Part shown: positions 1 through 11,938 of the stretch, piece by piece
How the letters are laid out: each line of letters starts with the position of its first letter
How positions within the stretch are numbered: position 1 is the stretch's first letter
DNA from: Brachycybe producta
Taxonomy: Eukaryota > Arthropoda > Diplopoda > Playtdesmida > Andrognathidae
NCBI GenBank assembly: GCA_036925085.1
Contig: JAUPFP010000004.1
Coordinates: 2,494,001-2,558,000, forward strand
DNA length: 64,000 bases
Direction: 5' to 3'
Notes under the pieces: generated by a model
What the model was told of the DNA's origin: nothing
Database searches by the model: none
Seen by the model: the letters and a program-made list of their open reading frames with translations, nothing else
Position numbers and translations under genes: made by a program

Positions 1-322
1 AAAACAATTTCGATTGGTTATTTTGCGCTTCAGGAGCACCAGAAATTCAGAGTCTGTTAGAAACTAGAACGGTAGCTCAATCACTTAATTGTAGTTTCAT
101 TTTGATATCTTTCAAAATGAACTTTTCTGTTATTTTTAAAAATGACCTAAGCTTAAACAAAAGATATTTTATTTTTTGCCTACAAAAGTTTTGTTGAATA
201 ATGATACCAACATGCAAATACTATTGAGTGAATTAGTTACCGTTCTAGTTTATAACACACTTTCAACTTCTTCTTTAGTGTTGCTGTTCTGAAAACACAG
301 AATAACCAGAGTTTGAAAATCG
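1..322. repeat. family R inverted-repeat element, copy 1
   Basis: The left arm carries TTAGAAACTAGAACGGTAGC (58-77) and GATATCTTTCAAAATGA. The right arm carries the reverse complement, ending in CCGTTCTAGTTTATAACACA and AATAACCAGAG near 310. These long imperfect inverted arms recur about 15 times in the window, so this is a non-autonomous DNA transposon (MITE-like). It sits in the capping-enzyme intron before the exon at 520. The outer boundary may lie off the left edge. Confidence 0.7.
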
Positions 323-324
323 AT

Positions 325-462
325 TTCGTAAAACATTTAATATTTTCATGTCGATATCTTTCAAAACAAAATATCCTTGTAATATCCTTTAAGTGATTGA
401 GCTACCCTTCTAGTTTTCTAAAACACTTTCAAGTTTTTCTTAATTTTGCTTCCGAAAGACAA
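325..462. repeat. family R element, truncated copy
   Basis: It has the internal motif CATGTCGATATCTTTCAAAA and the right-arm motif GAGCTACCCTTCTAG with CACTTTCAAG, but lacks the left outer arm. It directly abuts copy 1. Confidence 0.6.
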
Positions 463-519
463 CAACGAAAACAACTAAACATTTTTTTAAAAAAAACTTA
501 ACCAACTGTTTTTCTATAG

Positions 520-2582
520 GAAATGGTCATCGACAAAGTCAGTGGCCAACCTGTTCCTCGTTATCTCGTTTACGACATTATAAAATTCGAGGGTCAGGAG
601 GTGGGCCAAGCTGATTTTGACCGACGCATGTTATGCATCAACAAAGAGATTGTCGGTCCACGGAGTCAAGCCGTCCAAGACGGTAAACTGGATCGACGTT
701 TGGAACCGTTTGGTGTCAGAGCTAAGCAATTCTTCGATATTCCTTACACCAAAGAAGTACAACGCTCGAGAATTCATTCCGATCTTATCTAATATTTTCT
801 TTATAAAATCTCTTGATTAAATTTTTAGCTCCTGAGCGATAAATTTACAAAGCAACTGAGTCACGAAATCGATGGTTTGATCTTTCAACCAGCGATCGAT
901 GTAAGGCAATTTCTATTATTTTATTGTTTTTATTTTGTAATAATTTATTTTAATATTTTATTTAGCCATATTTGCCTGGACGGTGCATGGAAGTTTTAAA
1001 ATGGAAACCTCCGAGTCTTAATTCTGTTGATTTTAAACTAGGAATCTGCAAAGAACAACGCACAGGGTTCGAAAATTCTTATTTTTTGTTACGATATAGA
1101 ATGTTTATAGAACGGTACGTCTAAATCCAAAGAGGCGAAACCTTTTCTCTTGTTTCAGAATGATGCCCGAAATGAAAGGTTTTCTTTATGTTGGAAAATT
1201 AGAAACTCCGTTTGCCGAATTAAAAGTAACGTGTTTAAAAAAACAGCTGTAATTGTTAAACAAATATAATGGGATTTTGGTTTCTCTGTTTTTGCAGTTG
1301 ACGAAAGAACTGAAAAAACTAGACAAGAAAATCATAGAATGTAAATACGATGGCGGCCAATGGAAGTTTATGAGGGAAAGAACCGATAAATCGTTTCCGA
1401 ACAGTTACGACACTGCCATCGGTTAGTTTCTCTAAAGATCGATAAACCTTTACTTCTTGTAATGACAACAGCTTAAGTACCAACTTCTAGCTTAAGGTTC
1501 CAAACGTTAGTTTTCTTGGAAAATGTAACTATTTGTAGATACACTTACTTTTCAAATGGAAGTCGGAGAAAGTTAGTTAGTTTTCAAAATAAATACAATT
1601 CAGAAAGTAATGGGATGTAAGTTACTTTTAAAACAATAACTAAAGTTGTTAGATCATTTTCTCGAAAGAAGGATAAACTTTTAAAAGTTACTATACGTCA
1701 CGACATACGTTTGAAAAGGGGGATTAAGTTCCAATTTTCAGATAGAAAATGTTAAATTTCATGGGAAATGTAACTGTTGTGTGTAGAGTTACAGTTACTT
1801 TTTCAAAGAAAATTGGAAGAAAAGTTGCAGTTAAATTTAAAAGGGAATATAGTTACAGTAGTGTCTCGATTATCCGAGCTAACGTGGACGAAGAACAGCT
1901 CGGATGCAATCAAACTCGGTTAACACAGAAAAGTGTAGTATATGTCGACAACGTTCGCCTCCCCTTAAGGATCTCCCGCATTATTGCCATTAAGGAAAAT
2001 ACGTATGTACTACACGAAAAAGAATATGCAATTACAAAATTGAGTTTATTTAGTGCTTATTACGTACAAAAAATATATAAAAAGACAAACTCGGTTAACA
2101 CAAAACCTTGGATAATCAGGTCTCGAAATAATCGGGACTCTACTGTACTTTTAAAACAATAACTAAAGTTATTAGGTCAGTTTCTCTAAAGAATGATAAA
2201 CCTTTAAGGAGGATTAATTTCCAACTTCGAAGTTCAAAATGTTAGTGTCATGGCAAATGTAACTTAGTTACTTTTTCCAAAGAAGCGGGAGAAAACTTGC
2301 AGTTAGTTCTCAAAAGAAATACAGTTAAAACTGCATTTAAAACAATAACTAAAGATAAAATTGTCATTCCAAGTTGGAATTTTAAAAGTTTTAAAGAAAC
2401 AATAAACATAATATGTTTTTTTTTTTATATTAAATGTACACCTAGGTGTTTGCAACAGCATTTCGCATCCGGTAACAAAAGAAAAACTCACAGAATATAT
2501 TGACAGTTACAGTTGGAAACCAACAAATAAACGACCGCACGACGTAACATTAAACGAACCTGTGTTTAAAAAACCATCATAA
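520..2582 (+). CDS. RNGTT: mRNA capping enzyme (RNGTT family), 3' exons of the guanylyltransferase domain; partial
   Basis: Six exons: 520-756, 829-900, 966-1066 (or to 1114), 1159-1225, 1298-1421 and 2446-2582, joined at GT-AG borders with matching phases to give about 245 C-terminal residues and a TAA at 2580-2582. The product adds GMP to the 5' end of nascent mRNA in the nucleus. Seen motifs: RYLVYDII (motif IIIa), DGLIFQP (motif IV), [13 protein letters not shown] (motif V) and [13 protein letters not shown] (motif VI, OB fold). The tail is short and basic-polar with RPHDV near the end. The catalytic-lysine motif and the N-terminal RNA triphosphatase domain lie upstream of the window. Introns are 65-92 nt except the last (1422-2445), which carries a Tigger-like element. 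Exon 3 has two possible donors: GTACGT at 1115 leaves a 44-nt intron and 16 extra residues, while the weaker GTTCGA at 1067 gives the usual family length. Family identity is secure; only that junction is uncertain. Confidence 0.95.
1510..2345. repeat. three degenerate tandem units in the last capping-enzyme intron
   Basis: Units starting near 1518, 1761 and 2251 share (g/c)AAATGTAAC followed by TTACTTTTTC, a GGAGAAA-type purine run, GTTAGT and AAATACAGTTA. The spacing is uneven because the middle unit was enlarged by the Tigger-like insertion at 1854-2147. Judged by eye. Confidence 0.4.
1854..2147. mobile_element. pogo/Tigger-like non-autonomous element with TA target duplication
   Basis: The left terminus is CAGTAGTGTCTCGATTATCC (from 1856). 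The right terminus, read on the minus strand from 2145, is CAGTAGAGTCCCGATTATTT. TA dinucleotides flank both ends (1854-1855 and 2146-2147). The CAGTAGA..TCGATTAT terminus is typical of pogo/Tigger families. No transposase frame is present. Related copies lie at 8448-8923 and 39945-40134. Confidence 0.8.
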
Positions 2583-2619
2583 ATTATTAAAGTTTAAAAA
2601 TTGACATTTGAGAATTATA

Positions 2620-2625
2620 AATAAA
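2620..2625 (+). promoter_or_regulatory. polyadenylation signal AATAAA of the capping enzyme gene
   Basis: A canonical AATAAA lies 38 nt after the stop codon. A second one at 2898-2903 could serve a longer transcript. Position and sequence only; cleavage is not proven. Confidence 0.55.
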
Positions 2626-2708
2626 AGAAAATTCATCCCATTTCACATCATCAAATGAGAGAGAAAGAAATTATTATAAACTTTTGCTTTTCATTTTATG
2701 CCAATTTC

Positions 2709-2797
2709 TTTACTCATCGATTTATTCAGTCGTGTGACGTCACTACATCTATTTCTATAGACGTAATATCATACTGGTGAATAAATCGATGAATAAC
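2709..2797. repeat. small palindromic element containing TGACGTCA
   Basis: CATCGATTTATTCA (2715-2728) pairs perfectly with TGAATAAATCGATG (2778-2791), with TGACGTCA at 2735-2742 inside. Sequences at 13203-13270 and 35265-35310 look related (ATCGATTT or GATAAATCAG followed by TGACGTCA), which suggests a short MITE. Confidence 0.5.
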
Positions 2798-3925
2798 GGA
2801 ATTTGCAGGTTTATTCTTTCGGGTTTCTGTTGTATAATATTTTGTATATGTAAATTTTGTTTGCCGTATTTCTGATCTATGATGATCCGAACACTTAAAT
2901 AAATACTGTATGCATTTTTTTTTTTCATTTTGCGATTTTTACTTTTGAATTTTAAGTCATTTTTTTATTGGATCTCATTAATTACAAGTCGATATTTTAA
3001 TTATAACTCTTAATATTAAAGAGTTATACTATATTTAGGAATGATAAAAAAAACTTAAATTGTGAAGACGTTTTTGTGTCATATTATGATTATTAGATTA
3101 TATTTATTATTATTGTTATTTGCCAAATCCGTCCTACAAACCGAGTTCATTTTTAGATAATTTAATAGCTCACAGTCCAAACTTAACAATAAATTTTACC
3201 ATTTCTTAATATTAAAAAAAAAACTAAAAAAAAAACACAAATCTTCCACTTCATACTAATTAACGATTTACAAAAGTTCTTCCTGTATGTAATGAGTTCT
3301 AACATTTTCTTCTTCTATTGTAAATTTAGTTAAAAATCACATTTCATATAGAAAATATATATTTCATTTTTTTTTTGAAAAAAGAAATGTGTTCATTGTT
3401 GAGTTTATGTAGATTTCTTATGAGGTATTTGAATCCATCATTTTGACACTTTGTAATTTAATAACTTGTAGAAAAATCGTTTGTTTGTATTGTGATTCTA
3501 CAGTACAGTGCAGTCAGTTGTTTGTGTAGTATACATATTGGTATGATGATGACGGTGAATGGTGTTTGGTAATAGAACTACTATATTACATAAAAGGTGC
3601 GTGTTTGTGTTAACTTAATAGAATGTCAGTTGTTTTGTTTTGCATTGTTCTTTATTGTTCTTGAGAAAAAATATATCTCTTGGCAAAACAATGAAGAACT
3701 CTGAAAATAGAGAATTTTTCTTTCTTGAAATTATTTTACCTCTGACAATATACTGTAATTATATTTTAAATAAAATTCAAAACAGTTCAATTTGTTTATT
3801 TTCTATTAGGTCTCTATATTATCTATGTAAACAAAAATATACCATTTCTTTAATTTTTTACATTTGTAAAAAAAAATATCTTTTAAAAAAATTATGTAAG
3901 CGAAAATTATATATATTATATATTA

Positions 3926-4026
<101 letters not shown>

Positions 4027-6880
4027 GAAAAAATGAAAAAAAGGTTAAAAACCTTTAATATAATACAATATCCCCCATGTAGTGAGATAACATAATAAAA
4101 TATAAAGTATGAAAAATAAGAAAACTCTACGTCAATGTTTTTAAAGTATGAAAATATTTTTCTGTTCTCAAGTTCTGACGCTTTTTTTATGCTTTAACCT
4201 GTTCTGCGCGCCATATTTCATTTTTTTCTTCTTCTATAAAATAAGAAATGAATGGGTTTTGACATTTTGTGGTACCCACAATACACACTTGAGTAAAACC
4301 CTCAATATGTAATTATGGCTTGTACTTATTATATGACGTCATATAATTGTACAATAACTTAACTCTTATGAGTAATATTGTCTTTTTTTTGTGTGTATGT
4401 GGATATGACTAAAAAAAAGGAAAAATACAGTGCAGTTGTTAGTCATTCAGATCGCTTTTTTTTTAAAAAATTAACACAACCTTATAGTTCAATTTATGTT
4501 TTAAAAAGAAAATTATTCAATCGTGATACAACATCGTGAGAGACGATATGGTCATTGACTTTATAACATCTTCACCTCATTCCAACCAACTACCCACCTC
4601 CCTTTTTAGCTATTGCCCAAAAAAAAAATGAAAGAGTTGGACCACATAAAATGTTTACATATATAAGGTAGTGCAAGTAGTCAAATCATTAAAGTAATTT
4701 AGTTTTATTGGAAAAATTGACATGACTGTGTTGTAATTTCTATACAATTTATCCATGAAAATGGAAGAAAAAATCTGTTATTTTAACCTCATTTTCTTTT
4801 AAATCAGGTCATTGTAATTTGTAACAATCTCCACAAGGGATTATACTGTATATATTTTTTTTCAGTTAAGAACTATAATTTTATATTGGACTAGGTTGTT
4901 GTATTTTGAGAAGAGAAAAAAAAATATTTATTCAAATAGCATTTATTTTCAAATATTATCTCTTGATATTTCTAAACAGGAAATGAGGTGTGCTTTTTTT
5001 AAAAAAAAAGGGAGGTGAAAGACAAGTCTTAAGTTATTTAAAACCCATAAAATTGCGATCCTTGTTTTCAGCAGGAGGTCCCAAAATGCAACTACCGTTG
5101 GACCTAAGCCAGATTGGACATGCACCATTTTAAAAATGAATGTGGTGTGGATTGCCAAGTGGTCATTCAGTCAATTGATATATTTATTATTAATTGAATT
5201 TTTGTCTCTAAAACTATCAAGAAATAAAGAAATCAGAAATTTAACAAACTGATTCTATCAATAATTATATTAAGTAGAACATTAGGTGAATGTCACAATG
5301 TGTAAGCCACACATGTTGAGGCCTCAGTTAATCTATGACTTAAAAGTTGATTGAAAACGGTTGTAAAAGCAATGAACTATTGTAATTTGTTACTTAAATT
5401 TTAATACCAATATATGATTCTAAATTTCTAAATTTCTAAAAAAAATTACAAATATTTCAGTTGCTATTGTACCCCATCATTGACAAGTGGACCTTTCCTT
5501 TGAGTGAACTCAGTAATAAAACGTCCCGGGGCACAATGGGTCACCCACCCACCAAACTCTTCAAACTTTGCAACCATATAACAAAAGACTTATCTCCTTC
5601 TGAGGAAAATATAAGTGGGAGGGGTGGGAAGTTTACTATGGGGTGGGGACGGTGGGGGATTTTTCAGAAATTGCTATACAAGTGTTCCCACCCTCTGGAA
5701 AAAAAAGTTGAACTCATAATTCCACAAATATCCTTACTATTTTACCCCATTTGCCCCTTTTTTTGCAAGACCATTTAGTCAAAATCGAATTTTATGTATT
5801 TATATATTTAGTAATAATTAATAATTAGCTTCATGATATGACAAAAAAAGTGTGTCTATATTTAAAAAAAAAAGGTGTCAGAATAAATTTAAATAGTAAT
5901 TATTTTCTTCCAAATGCAAATAAATCAATCATAGAAAAAATAAGAACAATAAATTGTAAACGGTTAATAAATACTTTTCAAATTATGCAATTCACAAACA
6001 CCAGATAGAAGAGATAAACATCAATTATTAATGTAAAACCTCAAATTAAAATAATTAATTCAGTCAAATTTAATAGGTGACAAATGTTTTTAGACTACAA
6101 AAAAATAATAACAAATACATTATATGTAAAATTCTTTCAAATTCACTTATTATTACTGTCATTATGGAACATAACTTCAAATTTCCAATTACTACTTTTA
6201 TGTTTTATCATCAGTCTCTTTTCACCACGATTTATTTTCTTTGTTACTAGGTTTAAAAAAGAACCAGTTTTTTTTTAGAAATATATAAATAAGCATTTAT
6301 TATATGTCTTGACTTAGAATATTACTGACTATGAAAGCGTTTTTATTCATATAAAAATATGTATAGTTCCAAAATAAATAATGGTTTGTGAAAAATCTAG
6401 ATGTTCAAATTATAGCTATGGTCATTTATTATTATTTTATTACCATGTTTTCTATACATGTATACACACATACAGTATGTTTCTAAAGTATCTGAACATT
6501 ATATAACAAATTTATTATCAACATTTTGTAAAATGACCATATTTTAAACTGCATACACTTCAAAATAATGTAAATTAATCATAATAATAATGAAACTTGT
6601 AATTACTCTGATCCTTTTTCATTAAATATCTTTGGAATTTGTGTGTATTATTAATGCTTAATTTTAGACAACTTAAAATTAGTTAAATAATTATTTTCAC
6701 AAAAAAAAAATTGCTCACAATATTAGAAACTTTATATTGAATATTTTTTTAAGTTGATTTTCAATTATTTCTGTGTATTGCCTATTTGTATATTATTTAA
6801 TATTTTATATAATGTATTTATTTATTATTATTTATGTTATTATTTATATACTGCATTTTATATTTTTATTATTATTTACG

Positions 6881-6991
6881 GAGCTCTGTAAAAGACATCA
6901 GTTTATTTTTTTTAATTTTACAATCCGTATATACAGATTGTAATCTGAGATTGTAAAATTAAAAAGTAAACTTATGTCCTTTACAGGGCTC
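6881..6991. repeat. short inverted-repeat element with arms of about 43-45 bp
   Basis: The left arm begins GAGCTCTGTAAAAGACATCA and ends in TTTTACAATC. The right arm starts GATTGTAAAATT near 6949 and ends TCCTTTACAGGGCTC at 6991. The arms pair with a few mismatches around a short AT-rich loop, giving a MITE or fold-back element. Confidence 0.65.
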
Positions 6992-8447
6992 AGTAATTAT
7001 TTGATATTAATTATTATTTATAATTTTAAGTAACTTTACTTTAAATCTGAGTGTTGTGAACTTATGAAACAAGTTTACCAGTAAAGAAAATACACACTAT
7101 AAATTACTATATTTATTATTTAAATAAAAACTGTTACAGTTAACAGAAAAAAACAAAATTATTTTAAATTTATTATAACATTTTAGACCAAGTGTAAAAC
7201 AATTTTAAATAATTTACTCTTAAAAGTTTCACGATTAATTTGAAAAAGAAGAAAAAAAATCAAAAATACAGCGTGATAATTTGCATAACAACAATGTAAA
7301 AAGTAAATGACATGAACAATGATGAAGTGTTTTTCTTGTGAGCTTATTTTTTTTTATCAAATATGCGAATTATGAAGTAACTTTTTTTTGTGTTCTTTTG
7401 TTCAAGAAAATAAAAGAAAGATAGTAGTAACAAAAAATAAAATTGTTCACAGAAAAGTGAAACGGTTGAAATGTCTACAAAAAAGTTATGCATCAAAGAG
7501 ATATTACCCGCTTCATTTCTCTCATTTTTTTTTACTTTTCAAAAGTTTTACTTGTAACAATGTTCATTCTTTCTACTTATGCACCTGTAAAGAGGCTAAT
7601 TTTAGGTGGTGGTTCGATGCACCTTGTTCAACAATAACAAAAAAAAAGTTGTAAAACAAGATTGCAATTACAATTGCTGCTGACTAGTTGCGAATAGACA
7701 AAAAATGGCCCCACAACCAACCATCACGGTTGTCCAAAAACTATAGATGATGATGGATTTTCTAATATTAAAATTATATTGCAAACGGCGTGTGGTCTAG
7801 ATATTTTTTTTTAATAGTCAAGCAAGTACACAAATGGGGGCAATCTATGGCTCGCGAGCTTAATTTAACTTAACCAAATTTGGATGCAAATTAGATGCAA
7901 CTAACATTAAGAAATTTTGTTTTGAGAAAAAAAGAATCCATATAATAAATTTCATGGGGAACGGCCCGGCCCGCTTATAATAAAATCTGAAATTTTTTTT
8001 AATATGGGTCAATAAGCATATTTAATAAACATAAATTTTAAAACAGTCAAAAACAAACACATAAAAGTGTAGGAAGGAGAAGAATATATAACCAATTTTA
8101 TTTATGAGCACCATCAGGAAATTAAACTATTTTTTTATTAGAAATTATTAATTAACTTTTTTTTTCTTCTCCAAAATGTAGCTCATAATTAATCAGAGCT
8201 AGGAGGTTCATGCAAACCATTTTTTTGTATAAAAAAACCTCAGAATTCATGCGAAATCCGTTTAGAAACCTGATTCATGTGATACTAATTGTCAAATATA
8301 TAAATTTAATAATGTCTTTTTTTTTTGCATGTTTCATTTATTTTATGAGGAATGTATATTTTGCGAAAAAAAATTGCAAATAACTGCAGAAACTGGGTGT
8401 TTATTTCTCATTTTATTTGTACAATGATTTTTGCATATAGGCTAATA

Positions 8448-8923
8448 CAGTAGAATGTCGATTATTCGAACGTCGATTATCGTAACCATTTTTTTTTTAC
8501 TTATTCTTATGGACAGGGCCGCAACTAGAGTATAGGATGCCCAGGTGCAATAGTAAAAAAAAATGCCCTCAATGAATATATTTTTGAACATCATTTTAAT
8601 AACACTCTTCGTGCTTTCTTAGCTGCAAACATGTCGATTACATCATCAAAATTTATTTGTCTGGCAATTTTGTTTTGAATTAAAATTAAATTATTGAAAA
8701 TAATTATTTCAATTTATATATATTACAAAAAGTATGATGCCGCCCCCTCTGCATGATGCCCGGTGCAACGCACCCATGCCAACCTCCCCCCCTATTTGCG
8801 GCCCTGCTTATGGAAATGCTACTTACTTTTCTCCACTTTTTTATTTTGAGTTCGATTATAAGAACTTTCGATTATCAGAACTTGTCATGTCCAACATTAG
8901 TTCCAATAATTGACGTTCTAATG
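8448..8923. mobile_element. pogo/Tigger-like element interrupted by a hAT-like insertion
   Basis: It starts CAGTAGAATGTCGATTATTC after TA (8446-8447) and ends in the degenerate inverted terminus TGACGTTCTAATG at 8923. The intact relative at 39945-40134 shares TTATTCTTATGGAAATGCTA in the middle; here the same string is split by the element at 8514-8806. Confidence 0.75.
8514..8806. mobile_element. hAT-like non-autonomous element with perfect 8-bp target duplication
   Basis: Termini are CAGGGCCGCAACTAGAG (left) and, on the minus strand from 8806, CAGGGCCGCAAATAGGG. The octamer CTTATGGA lies immediately outside both ends (8506-8513 and 8807-8814). Eight-base duplications with CAGGG..-type termini are the hAT hallmark. 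The 293-bp body is non-coding and GC-richer near its ends. Confidence 0.85.
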
Positions 8924-9384
8924 CATATTAGAGGATCTAATATCGTCTCTCGACAGTACCGATTTTTTTTACATTTTGGCATTTTGAGCCACCTATATTA
9001 ACCTGAATAAAACATTTTTATCTTGTGATTAAGAGTTGCCAAAAGTGACAACATGTGTCACCTTCACACGATACTTGTTCAAGTTGTTTCTTAAATTAAG
9101 TCGTTATAACTTTACTATTTGTCATCTCAAGATATATAGATTGGGTTATTTAAATGAGTATACCATTTCTTTAAAGTTGGGCACATAAAAAACAGAAACA
9201 GATAAGAACAACAGAAAGAAATGAGCCTCCGACTCATTTAAATACTTCCAACTGATAATCTAAGTTTCACTGAAATCAAATTACAACTTATGAAGTTGTA
9301 ATAAAATTGATTGCTGACTAATAAAATTAATTGCAAATACTTTATATTTCAAATCATTTCATGAACGAATTACTAATTTTACTA

Positions 9385-9475
9385 TAGTTGCCGCACCCAT
9401 CAGATGAAGCTTGTGACATCAGAGACCAACACTGACGTCACAAGCTACATCTTATATTAAGGCAACTTTAAATTC
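9385..9475. repeat. short inverted-repeat element with central TGACGTCA
   Basis: TAGTTGCC...GATGAAGCTTGTGACATC on the left pairs imperfectly with TGACGTCACAAGCTACATC...GGCAACTTTA on the right (TGACGTCA at 9433-9440). Confidence 0.5.
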
Positions 9476-9519
9476 AAATTTTAATAAGATTATTAGTTCA
9501 AGATTTTAGTTTAGGTTTA

Positions 9520-10040
9520 AATTATTATAATTAGTTCTTTTGAATAGTCATATTAAATTCGTAACTTTGAGAATAATGAAGCATTTTATCATATTTTTGC
9601 ATTTTATCATTTTATCAAATGGACTGGTAGCTAATTTTGCTAAAACATATTTTCAATATTATATATTATGCATTTTCAATAATATATTTTCAACTTCGTA
9701 AAAAAATTTTTTTAAAATCTTTTCTGACTCTGAAGATGACTACAATTGCAGTCAAAACGTCAGCCAGGTCAACTATATGTTGAACTCTTCCTTTGGAAAG
9801 TGTAGAAGGGGGGGGGGGAGAAAGAGAGAAAAGTGGGAGGGGGTGAGGGGAAAAGGTTGGAAAGTGTAGAAGGGGAGAGAAAGAGAAAAATGGGAGGGGG
9901 TGACTGAAATTGAAATGAGTAAAAAAAGGAAACAAACGACGCGCATGCGCACAATTGCCTGTGAATTTTGCTCCCGTCATTTATGACGGGTTACCCCACT
10001 AGTTTAATATAACTATTCAAAAGAACTAATTTTTAATTAA
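9520..10040. mobile_element. older inverted-repeat element split by a Helitron-like insertion
   Basis: TTAGTTCTTTTGAATAGTCA near 9530-9550 is mirrored by AACTATTCAAAAGAACTAAT near 10010-10030, directly outside the Helitron-like 3' end. The arms are about 35 bp. This shows a TIR element that later received the insertion at 9760-10002. Confidence 0.5.
9760..10002 (+). mobile_element. Helitron-like non-autonomous element, copy 1
   Basis: The 3' end has an 8-bp-stem hairpin CCCGTCATTTATGACGGG (9973-9990), eight bases, then CTAG (9999-10002) followed by T. This fits the Helitron terminus (hairpin a few bases before CTRR, insertion into A^T). It shares AGGTCAACTATATGTTG, a G-rich purine tract, GACGCGCATGC and the whole 3' end with 45962-46420. 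The 5' boundary is less sure here, because no A precedes the likely TC. Confidence 0.6.
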
Positions 10041-10245
10041 TAAATAAATAGCCAAAAACCAAATAATATATTTAGGTTCAATGTGCCAAATATAATATGC
10101 ACTATAGATATGTTAAAATAATCATCGTGAAGAGAAATAAAAACCATCAAAAGTAGCCATGATGATGTTTCCTGCCATGTAGGCAATGTAATTCAAGTTT
10201 ACTTTTTAACAGAATGTCGTAATTTTAAAATAGTGACGGCATTAT

Positions 10246-10560
10246 GGAGCTCGGAATTGTATGCAACATTCAGCAAGTGTTTCTCAGGTTGTTGTGGCTC
10301 AAGTGCCAATTGTGAAGTACATTAATCATCATTAGAGCAACTGCATTTATGCTTTTTCTAATGAAAAAAAGGCTGGTTAGAGGCTAGATGTCTGGTTACT
10401 ATCAGTTGTCAACTAGGGTTCAAAGTGTTTTTGATTGAAAAACGCCATAATTATTGGTTGATCTAAACGGGATTTTTACTTCACAATTAAGCTCTTGAGC
10501 CACAGATTGAGAAACATTTACTTGATATTTGCATGTAAATCCGAGCCGTAGTGATTATTC
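10246..10560. mobile_element. family B inverted-repeat element, copy 1
   Basis: The left end carries GGCTCAAGTGCCAATTGTGA and the right end TTTACTTCACAATTAAGCTC followed by GAGCCACAGATTGAGAAACA. The middle holds GGCTGGTTAGAGGCTAGATG. Other copies lie at 49950-50280 and 58563-58865, with a fragment near 60830-60930. The termini loosely resemble hAT ends, but no clear target duplication was found. Confidence 0.7.
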
Positions 10561-11938
10561 ATTCATTTAGTCATATTCCATCTATCATATTACATTGTTG
10601 GCACTCTAGAAATATTAATTTGTGTTCTTTTATGCCTGTGTGTTTATCTCTATTTTATGTTATATGTTGTGTTGTCTAAAATAACATATCCAATTTTTCA
10701 ATCTAACACCATTTCGGAACTTTTTGATACAAAACTTAAAAAGAGTGGAAAAATCAGAAAACTTTTTTTTTTCATTCACATTGTGAAAATATTTCTTATC
10801 TAGAATAAAAAATTGCACACCTGAGAAGTAATTTTTTTTAAAAAATTAAAAAGGCAATTTTTCACTAATGAGTAATACATTTCGTGTTAACCATTAAACG
10901 GTACATGCCATTTTCAAAAGGGATGTTTACATCAGAGGCAATAACCCTTTACTTGACTAATCAAAGCCAGTTCTAAGAACAACTTCTTGAATCTAAGAAG
11001 AAAAGAGAGACTACAAAGACACAAAAAGCTTTTTTGAAAGAATACTATGTGTGCCAAGAAAATGATGGAAAAATTGTGGAGGGCTCAAGGGAGGGAGGGG
11101 CAGGTCATGTTCAACGCCTCACTGAAGCTTTATAATTTGAATTCAACTTATAAATGGAATGTACTGAACATTGTCAAATTGGCAATTGGCAAAGTTGATG
11201 ATGATGATGGCCTAAAAATTGATTGCGCTTAAACTTTTACCGATAGATAATTTAAATTTTAAACTAATCATTTGATCAGAAGCGCAAAATCAGTTTTTTT
11301 TAAAAGAATAACTAATCACTTCATAATTCTCAGAAAAAAAAACATTGTAAAATTGTAACCGGAATTCCACAAAAGTTATCAAACTTATCAATGAATGAAT
11401 AAATGAATGAATCATATATATTTATATGCAATCATTTTTCTCTAAACTACTTCTTGTAGCAATTTCAACATCATAAGCGGTTTTGCGCCACCCTAAATTT
11501 GTTGCAACAACATTAATTCTACAACAACAAATGCTTATGTTGTGGTAAAACAAGAGTTACAAAAGAAGCCAATGAAAAACAAAAAACAAAAATGGCTGTC
11601 GTGTAGCTTCCATGCCACAATGTGCATTGTGGTGCATCAGACTGTATAAATCGCACGTACTTTTATTGCCAATTTATTTGGTAGTGTCCTCAGTTGAAAG
11701 TCGAAAGTAATTGTTGTTACAGTGGCACGTTTATAGTATCTGTTGAGCCCCCCCCCCCCTCGGCATCTGGGATTTGGTGGGCCCTGGTGTTTGATAAGTT
11801 TTTTTTCATAAATATGCTTTGATTAAAGTTTTGACTTTCAGGGCTCAAAGCGCGCGCCTAGGCCAAAAATCGCCACTGAAAAGTCGGCACAAAATAAAAG
11901 CTACCATAAGTTCTTTATAACATAATGCGTGTTTTTTT
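10561..11938. other. gene-free AT-rich stretch
   Basis: Contains simple A/T runs, a (GAAT)n patch near 11390-11415 and a C-run near 11750. No coding signal or clear repeat boundary was seen. Confidence 0.5.

Noticed and set aside
1749-2162. 137-residue frame inside the last capping-enzyme intron
   Set aside because: It crosses the Tigger-like insertion and lies between two exons whose join is well supported.
5461-5778. 105-residue plus-strand frame
   Set aside because: GC-richer and G-tract containing, but no recognisable motif, no splice partner, and the peptide has no family resemblance.
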